From: Gracilaria domingensis
Lineage: Eukaryota > Rhodophyta > Florideophyceae > Gracilariales > Gracilariaceae
Length of the DNA: 21,563 nt
Direction of reading: 5' to 3'
Assembly (NCBI GenBank): GCA_022539475.1
Contig: VCMS01000511.1
Location: 1-21,563, forward strand
A program made the translations under genes and the position numbers. Positions 15,859 through 21,563 of the stretch are shown in pieces. The first letter of the stretch is position 1. Each line of letters begins with the position of its first letter. The notes beneath the pieces were generated by a model, which did no database searches, had not been told where the DNA came from, and saw only the letters and a program-made list of their open reading frames with translations.

Positions 15859-16041
15859 CTCGTGCAGCTTCTCCTCTAGGGAGTCCTTCCTAGCTGATAC
15901 CCAATAACTTGGCCGTTGTGTGCTCGACTAGCGAGCCACAACATAGTAACATTGACCAGTAAACTGTGAACTTCTCTTGATCTCAAGACTTCTTCCCTTC
16001 TTCCAAGGTGTATACTTCTTAACTTCTCCCTTCCGGGGTGA
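15859..16041. other. Non-coding interval after the antisense ORF
   Basis: Apart from the hairpin at 15915-15942 and pyrimidine-rich plus-strand sequence leading into the minisatellite, nothing recognisable is present. Confidence 0.4.
15915..15942 (+). terminator. Hairpin downstream of the antisense ORF
   Basis: GTTGTG-T-GCTCG, a short ACTAG loop, then CGAGC-CACAAC forms an 11-bp stem with one bulged T, 57 bases after the stop codon at 15858. It may be a 3'-end structure of the antisense transcript; a eukaryotic terminator role is not established. Confidence 0.3.
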
Positions 16042-16240
16042 TCTTCCTCTTACGAGTGCTTCTTCCTCTTACGAGTGCTTCTTCCTCTTACGAGTTCATC
16101 TTCCTCTTACGAGTGCTTCTTCTCTTCTGAGCTTCCTTTTCCTCTTCATAGAGTCTTCTTCCTCTTGCGAGTGCTTCTTCCTCTTCTGAGCTTCCTTTTC
16201 CTCTTCATAGAGTCTTCTTCCTCTTGCGAGTGCTTCTTAA
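16042..16240. repeat. Pyrimidine/purine minisatellite (19-bp and about 59-bp units)
   Basis: Four 19-bp units TCTTCCTCTTACGAGTGCT run from 16042 to 16117, the third ending in TTCA instead of TGCT. A second, longer unit of about 59 bp combining TCTTCTTCCTCTTGCGAGTG with a CTTCTGAGCTTCCTTTTCCTC segment and CATAGAG is repeated about 2.3 times to 16240. On the minus strand it reads Glu/Lys/Arg-rich peptide (for example HSQEEEDSMKRKRKLRRGR), so it may be an expanded charged region of Pol or simply repeat. Confidence 0.8.
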
Positions 16241-16428
16241 CTTCTCCTCTTCCTGAGGGCGTTACTATTCGAACTTCAACTGTCCTCTCAATAGAGTGTC
16301 TCCTCACCACGCGAGTAGCGGTACAGTACTCCTCTGGAGGTTGTCGCAGCGTTCCTCGATTGAGTGTTGTGGTTCGTAGAACCGTTCGTGCGCGGTACGC
16401 GATAAGCTTCCGTCTCCAGCGACGTGTG

Positions 16429-16645
16429 TTAACCGACCATCGCTTGATGTAGATTAGCCGGCAACGCCGTGTTAGTACGACGGTGGTACTGCACGATCTT
16501 CGATCGGGGTAGGTGCTCCACGGGTTCGTCCGAGTCCCGCGACGGCGGATAGCCATACCAGCGTACCTGGTACTGAACATACCCTTCGGGTTCCAACTGT
16601 GCCCCACTATGTGGTCGACAACGAACTCTTTCGAGTAAACTCCCC
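16429..16645 (-). pseudogene. Chromodomain of E3 Pol
   Basis: The minus reading has YSKEFVVDHIVGHSWNPKG, then, one frame over, YQVRWYGYPPSRDSDEPVEHLPRSK and IVQYHRRTNTALP, ending in a TAA at 16429-16431. The pattern (E-x-x-V-x-x-I..h, y-x-V-R-W-x-G-Y, then D-x-x-E-P-x-x-x-L) is that of chromodomains at the C-terminus of chromovirus integrases. These read histone methylation marks and direct insertion to heterochromatin. Tyr/Trp residues of the methyl-lysine cage region (RWYGY) are present. A single frameshift near 16585 splits the domain. It is separated from the integrase core by an unusually long linker. Confidence 0.75.
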
Positions 16646-17886
16646 GCTCGAGCTCTTCCTGCGAAGGGTCGTCAGCGTGTCGCGGCGGTGCCGTTACATA
16701 GTCACCAGCGGTGCTGTGAGTTTCTCCTGACGCCTTCGGCGGTAAGTGTGTCCTCCGCTGAGTGGTCGCTTCCGGAATCCGGGTCTTCTCAAGCAGCTTC
16801 GCCGCTTCGGCGGGTCCGCGAACGGCTAGTTCATGCGGCAGTTCCCGTCTTGACGGTGAAGGCGAACGCGGAGGCGGATTGTTCACCACGGCACGTGCCG
16901 GTTCACGTGACGACACGCGACGTTTCGCGGTGGTGGCACTGCCACGAGTTGTGATTGGCCCATTGTGTGGCGCGCGCTGCGCACCCCAAGATTTGTGGTG
17001 CGCAAGCGCTCCTGCAGATGCAGTGTGCATTTTCCCTAAATCAGGGCTGTAATCCGTATCTCCAGCGAGCGGTGCGCCGTCATGACTTATCGAAACGTCA
17101 TGACGTGCGACTTGCGACTTCCCCAAAGCTGGGTGCAACGGTACACTACCATTACCCGAACCGGGGTGCTTGATCTTCGCTTCAGCGAGCGTCTTCTCTT
17201 CTTCCTGCTCTGCAGTGTCAACGATACCGGGATCTGCCGTGACTACCCTACAGCGCGCCTGCGAAGGCGGTTTGCGGCGGTCGTCAGCGGCGGAGTGCGG
17301 CGACTGCGCGTCCGGAATACTCCGTGATACAGTATCCAGCTTCGCTGTAGCCTTGCTCTGCCGAGAAGTCGGGTGTTCTTGATCAACTTCCGGCCTTGCC
17401 GTGGAAACTTCGCGAACGAGAGCATGCTCCGCGTCCTGCGTCCGTGCGACGATGGGCGCGTGTTCCTGTGACAATTCCCCAGATGGGTGAGCAATACCAG
17501 TATCCTGGGACAACCTTGAGTCCGTTCGTTGCGTGCGGTGTCCTTCCTGAAGGTCGCGATCCTTCGTGGAAGGTTGTGTATCCTCCGCAGAGTTCTGCGC
17601 GACAGCGGCCGACTGCGGCGCGTCCTTCGCGACTTTCAACACGCGACAGCGGGTGATCCTTCCCACTGACAGTGGTGTCCGTAGCAACTACGTCTTCGAC
17701 GGTGTCCTGAGGCGACTCTGCCTCTGCTTCATTACTTTCCCGTGAATCACGGTGCTGCGACGGTAGCGACACCGGTGACTCACTCTCCGCGACAACGCGT
17801 GAATTCCCTCCCCTCCTTAGGTGGAGCGTTACGGGGAGCAGTCATCACGTCTGTTGACGGTGTGATAGACGCCGTGAAACGCGATT
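16646..17886 (-). pseudogene. Low-complexity linker between GPY/F region and chromodomain
   Basis: A 513-codon minus frame (16146-17687) covers most of it without a stop. It is rich in Ser, Thr, Pro, Ala, Arg and His, with no hydrophobic core (SQDTGIAHPSGELSQEHAP, HPTSRQSKATAKLDT, SPSPSRRELPHELAVRGPA). It begins after the GPY/F segment near 17887 and ends where EELERGVYSKEFVV opens the chromodomain. Several short inverted repeats lie in the DNA, including TGCGCACC/GGTGCGCA at 16978-17004 and two copies of CGTCATGAC at 17078 and 17096. A polypurine-like copy lies at 17810-17821. In most chromoviruses this spacer is far shorter. It is probably disordered; its function is unknown. Confidence 0.6.
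17810..17821 (-). promoter_or_regulatory. Internal copy of the E3 polypurine tract
   Basis: The minus-sense CCTAAGGAGGGG matches the core of the 3' polypurine tract at 13742-13755 in the same orientation, about 4.07 kb upstream in element sense. The continuing purines (AGGGAA) extend it. It could serve as a central polypurine tract, as described for Ty1 and lentiviruses; this is inference. Confidence 0.4.
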
Positions 17887-18300
17887 TCACCAGCGGTGTA
17901 TGTTCCGATATCTCGGCTTGGGACGATATAATCGGTACCTCTGCGAGACCCCTTGCAGGGTTGCAAAGCCCACAGTAGGTGTAGTGTTCTGCGACGAGAA
18001 TTCTCGGTCTGTGTCTGTCCAGCTTCCTGCTGTGAATCTGAAACTATTTCCGTGTGCACGGTTGGGCCTGCACAAGCGATCGCGGGAGAAACGCTCATGA
18101 GCGTCGCCAACTTCCAGTACGACTGTGTCCGTATTCACGCTAATAACGCGGTATGGACCATCAGCGATGGGTGAAAGCTTGTGGCGCCGCTCTTTTTCAG
18201 GGTTGTAGTACTCCCTTCCTGACAAAGGCGAGGTTTCCCACTTTCAGTGGCGGTAGTGGTCTCCGTACCCGGGCATCAAAGTTCCGCTTGTAGCGTGTTG
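17887..18300 (-). pseudogene. Integrase C-terminal GPY/F region of E3
   Basis: The minus frame 17887-18225 reads YYNPEKERRHKLSPIADGPYRVISVNTDTV, then VLEVGDAHERFSRDRLCRP. The motif h-K-L-x-P-x-x-x-GPY-x-V, followed by a beta strand and a -x-x-S-R-D-R-L- ending, defines the GPY/F module that follows the integrase core in Ty3 elements. It contributes to integrase multimerisation and DNA binding. A frameshift near 18200 separates it from VGNLAFVRKG, the preceding strand (read at 18197-18451). After RLCRP the low-complexity linker starts. Confidence 0.78.
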
Positions 18301-19341
18301 TGCTTTCGCCATTGACGACCTGGCGACAGGTACCATTGCGGATAACCACTGTTCCATTGCAAGTAGTGATCCCGTATTGACGGTGACGTATCCAGCTTTG
18401 CTGATGGTTCAACCGCAACTGGCGGTGGTGTCCGTGAGAGCACGAGCTCAAAGGGCGATAAACCAGTTACTCTGTGAACTTGCGTATTATACGCATACGT
18501 CACGGTATCCGTGTAGAGATCCAAGTTTTCGGGTGTTCAACTGTATAAGCCGCAACGGCGGAGAGCATTGTCGGTTAAACCGTTCGACTTGCCATTGCAT
18601 TGGGGATGAATACGTCGTCGTGAAGAGATTCTTCACGTCGAGTACCGACAGACATCCTGGAAGAAACGTGCAGTAAACTGCGGACCATTATCTGAGAGGA
18701 GATTGACCGGGGGACCGTAGACCATAACCCAATGGCGAACGAATGCCTCCGCAACACTGCGTGCTGTAATCGACTTCAACGGAACTGTCCGGACTAGCTT
18801 ACTGAATCTATCCGTAATAACGAGTAAGAACCGATTTCCTCGGGAAGTACGCAAGAACTCGCCGAGTATATCGATGGCAATAAACTCCAACGGCGCCCCT
18901 TGCGGGGAAAAGTGTTAGTTTCTTCGCATGGCGACGCTGTTTAACTCGCTCTCGAGCACAATGTGTACACGCCTTCACGGTGGTGTAGCAGTCCAACGCT
19001 AACGCGGGCCAGTAGAAATCCCGACGCAGTGTCGTGTATAACCGCTTAGCACCCGGATGGGAAGCCATCCGCGAGTGATGCGAGAGATGCAATACCCTTG
19101 TTTGTAAGGAGTGAGGAACCCACAATCTGTGGGGTAGAAGAACCACTCTGACGAGGTACTGTGGTTCGACCCCGAACGGGATGTTAGCCACCACATATTT
19201 GGGAGCGTATCCTCGTACAGAACGGGTTCCAGATTTGCTGTTCCACGCACCAGCTATTCTGGAGTAATGGGGAGAATGTACCGTGTATTCCGGGTCCTTC
19301 ACGTCTGCAGACGAGCAATCATCACAGATGTTCGTCGACAC
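18276..19341 (-). pseudogene. Integrase zinc-binding domain and catalytic core of E3
   Basis: Frame 18808-19341 reads the HHCC domain: VLHLSHHSRMASHPGAKRLY, FYWPALALDCYTTVKACTHCARER (His..His..CxxC). Frame 18633-18890 reads the core: FIAIDILGEFLRTSRGNRFLLVITDRFSKLVRTVPLK (first Asp 18870-18872), WVMVYGPPVNLLSDNGPQFTARFFQDVC (second Asp 18690-18692; 60-residue spacing, normal). The Glu-containing segment near 18590 is split by one-base gains and losses. Frame 18276-18524 continues with DLYTDTVTYAYNTQVHRVTGLSPFELVLSR. The enzyme would insert the cDNA. Motifs are well preserved while at least four frameshifts interrupt them. Confidence 0.88.
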
Positions 19342-20101
19342 GATGTCGTAGTTTCATCACCCTCCTCCACTGAGGAAAACAGGGGATATCTTCATCCTCG
19401 TGCATCGAGGGGTAAAGCTTCACCTTCCGTTCTAGACGTGAAGAGCAATCCGCCTTGCGCGTTTAAACAATCCCTTCTTATAGGTGACCTCGTAGTACTC
19501 GGCAAGCCGAAGACGCCAGAACGCATTAAGCCGTCGGAAATGCTCCGTGACTGACATTACCCAAGCCAAGGCGGAATATCCGGTATTTTGACGGTACAAA
19601 GTGAGCACACGCATAAGATATGGTCGGTAGAGTCTGCCAAAGCCATACCAGGCGAGACACTCTGTCTCAGGATAACCGAGTAATTGCGTCTCGTTTGCAT
19701 ACAGTTTGAGTGTACAGAAACGCATAGCCAAATTGGTTTGCGTTCCTTCGGGTGTAGTCTGAAAGAGCGCGCAGCAATTTGGTATCCCCTCGAATCCGTA
19801 TCCACGGTTGTACGGCACCCGTTTCTTTGGCTACTGCTACTACGGGTGCCGTGGTAACGCTCTTTTAAGAGAGTTGAAAGGCCCTCCACTGCGTGGGGGG
19901 CGTAAGATGGATACCATAATTTGGGCGGTCTTGTCCTTCTTCAAGGAGTTCGTTTGAGCGGTCCCGCATCTTCGCGAGAGCGAGAAATGAACCGTCCTTA
20001 TAACCGTTGCACGTAGCGCCTGAAAGTGAGCGTAGCATCTGGTCTGTGTAGTGGGGTGCTTGCCTTTTGGAGGGACTTCGACGGAGCTTCCTCGATCAGT
20101 A
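19342..20101 (-). pseudogene. RNase H region of E3 Pol
   Basis: The minus frames read CCALFQTTPEGTQTNLAMRF, LGYPETECLAW, RPYLMRVLTLYRQN and TEHFRRLNAFWRLRLAEYYEVTYKKG. These correspond to the Ty3 RNase H order: vLxQ..g..PiaYaSr.L, Y.x.E.EcLAVV, FRPYLyG..., TDN.aL, and R..rW.l.LqEYdFe..Y+kG. The ECLA glutamate is kept. The usual Asp of the TDN motif reads as Arg-Gln (YRQN), and the opening Asp motif is lost in a frameshift. To the right, near 20020, NSLKKDKTAQI marks the connection domain after RT. Four frame changes were seen. Confidence 0.78.
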
Positions 20102-20900
20102 ACCGTCTGGACGTATGACATGGCCCAGATACTTCACTGAGTGAAGTGAAAAACTCACACTTCCTCAATTTTGAGAAGTGAATTCCAGCATCCCGCAAGG
20201 GTCATTATCTCCCGAACATGCATGTTTCGAGGTGATGCGTCTCAAACTGTTTTGAAAACCCGATGATGTCATCGAGGTAATAACCAAGCAACTCCGCCAT
20301 TTGAAGCGAGCTAACAAAAAAAAATGTCCCCAGAGCAGGCTGAAACGATAGAGAGAGAGGCGTTCAGTTACGCCGAACGGATACGCTTAAAGCGGTATAG
20401 TTCCTGACTGACAGGTAATACGCGGTCTTGTCACGGAGTCTTCCGTCTACCTGGGTACTGTATGCCAGTAACGCCCAGTTTGCTCAAAGTTGGAGAAAAC
20501 AGAGCATGCGGCCAAGCGAAGTCGATATACTCGTCATCACGAGGTATGGGGTAACACGTCTTTGACGGTGACATCGTTCAAGCGACGACTAGTCGATCAA
20601 AAGCGCCAGGACCCGTGGGTTCGGAGCCAGTACAACTGGGAGATGCCCACGGCGACATCGGCCGGTTTTTTTTTCCTATCCCAACGGGGCAGTCGGAGAG
20701 CATTTTGGTGATCTAAAACTCTTCCTTCTGTCCAGTGCTTTCGGGCTGCCCGTAAGGGTGCGAGCAAGTCGGTTGGTCTCCGGCAGGAGGTCAATCGGTG
20801 TTCCGTAGTTGAAACGTCTTCGAGGGAACGCATCCCACATTGGTGTAAACTCTCGCAAATGTTGCGCAACTCTCTCACGGTGTGAAACCGGTATGACCGA
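20102..20900 (-). pseudogene. pol: Reverse transcriptase of E3
   Basis: Read from the right: LREFTPMWDAFPRRRFNYG and TPIDLLPETNRLARTLTGSP (linker and fingers), KKKPADVAV, LNDVTVKD (the aLNxxTvKd.yPlP motif), FEQTGRYW (motif A; the usual LDLxSGYW Asp reads Glu), DKTAYY, a PFGVTE motif, and the catalytic ELLGYYLDDIIGFSK (20262-20282 codes YYLDDII). It then reads KYLGHVIRPDG (20102-20134), the standard Ty3 fLGHvis.dGi motif. The enzyme would copy the element RNA. Frameshifts near 20600, 20450 and 20380 and a stop near 20195 break it. Confidence 0.87.
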
Positions 20901-21563
20901 GATTCAAATTCTTCTAGACTCCTTGAATAGGGTCATCCTTGTCATATACTCGTATGGAGCGGTCCAAACGAGTCGACGTTATAGTAGGATGCGGAGGCGT
21001 AGTCGAGAGATATCGCTACACACTCATAGATTATTGCGGTGAAGTCAGTGCGTTCTTTAAGCAACGCCGAGCATTCGGGGCGTCACCTTTGTAGGGGATG
21101 TGCGAAGCGCCGTTAGGTCGGTTCGGGTAAGAGACAGTATCCATTACTTGGTTCTCAACCCCAAGCATACTGGGGCTCTCTTCGCCCAACGTTTTGGCGC
21201 AATCAGTAACGCCCGAAAGGTGGGTTGGCGGGTTGATTGGATTTTGATTATGCAGACTTCGGTTCGGCTCGAGCACGGGCTTGACCTATGAAGCTACTGT
21301 TCTCGTATACACTTAAGCCGACAGTTGTTCAGTAGAGTTAATCCACGCAACAGACACTCACGCGGATGTGCGGCAGTACATCAACCCAACCCTCGGGACT
21401 TTCTTCCGGAGGAGAAATAGCAGCGTCCTGCGTATATATATTGCACTCGTAGACAAACGTGAGCTTCGGGACTCTTCGGAGTGTGCAGGAAATGCCTGTG
21501 TAGGGAGCGGGTAGTGGTACAAGCTAGCTGACGCTCGGCGTAAGATGAGCGACGACAATCGGT
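20901..21563 (-). other. Probable upstream part of E3 Pol, not resolved
   Basis: By position this should be the protease-RT linker and protease of E3. Short minus frames exist, such as VENQVMDTVSYPNRPNGASH near 21150 and SPPEESPEGWVDVLPHIRVS near 21390. I see no Asp-Thr/Ser-Gly motif or ILG strand, and none of the frames is long. Confidence 0.35.

Larger units (their letters stand above)
12910..21563 (-). mobile_element. E3: chromodomain-bearing Ty3/gypsy retrotransposon with an antisense ORF
   Basis: On the minus strand, from the right edge, the order is protease-RT linker, RT, RNase H, zinc-binding domain and integrase, GPY/F region, a linker of about 460 codons, chromodomain (stop at 16429), a 2.7-kb region holding a plus-strand ORF, polypurine tract (13742-13755) and 3' LTR (12910-13738). 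RT before integrase and a C-terminal chromodomain identify a chromovirus. Gag, protease and 5' LTR lie beyond the right edge. Pol is broken by at least a dozen frameshifts or stops, although amino-acid motifs remain well preserved between them. Confidence 0.85.

Noticed and set aside
1..21563. CRISPR arrays, rRNA or tRNA genes, bacterial operons
   Set aside because: No regularly spaced repeats with unique spacers, no recognisable rRNA or tRNA sequence, and no operon-like gene order were found.

Overview
This window is a stack of nested, mostly broken transposable elements with no recognisable host gene. The Gag and Pol sequences, GC-rich codon third positions in the better-preserved coding parts, and lack of bacterial operon features point to a repeat-rich eukaryote. 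The Gag style and the integrase style are the ones I associate with oomycetes (Phytophthora/Pythium/Albugo relatives). That host assignment is inference from remembered family resemblance and was not tested by any search.

Layout. (1) 1-4553, minus strand: 5' half of a Ty3/gypsy element, here called E1. It has a 5' LTR (3682-4553), a leader, an intact 442-codon Gag frame, a frameshifted stretch, a retropepsin and the start of the protease-RT linker. It runs off the left edge. (2) 4554 to about 10645, minus strand: a Ty1/copia element with Gag, protease (LDSGA), GAG-pre-integrase, integrase, RT and RNase H, and both LTRs. E1 cuts its 3' LTR. The copia body carries two further insertions. One is a 344-bp inverted-repeat DNA element (5325-5668, 3-bp target duplication CTG). 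The other is a 983-bp solo Ty3-type LTR (7818-8800, plus orientation, near-perfect 5-bp target duplication). (3) About 10646-12240: an AT-rich island with ancient remnants, possibly a PIF/Harbinger-type transposon. (4) 12274-12712: two GC-rich minisatellites; the second has hairpin-forming cores. (5) About 12910-21563, minus strand: a second Ty3/gypsy element, E3, with RT (YLDD), RNase H, integrase, GPY/F region, a very long low-complexity linker, chromodomain, polypurine tract and 3' LTR. Its Pol is frameshifted at least a dozen times. Between the chromodomain and the 3' LTR lies a long plus-strand (antisense) reading frame, 13976-15858, of unknown function.

How it fits together. E1, E3 and the solo LTR have recognisably homologous LTRs that all begin TGTRGWGCAA. 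They therefore belong to one broad Ty3 group that has entered this locus at least three times. The copia element was already in place when the solo LTR's parent, the inverted-repeat element and E1 landed in it. The most interesting object is E3: an antisense extra gene inside a chromodomain-bearing Ty3 element, an unusual integrase-chromodomain linker, and an internal copy of its own polypurine tract that could act as a second plus-strand primer.
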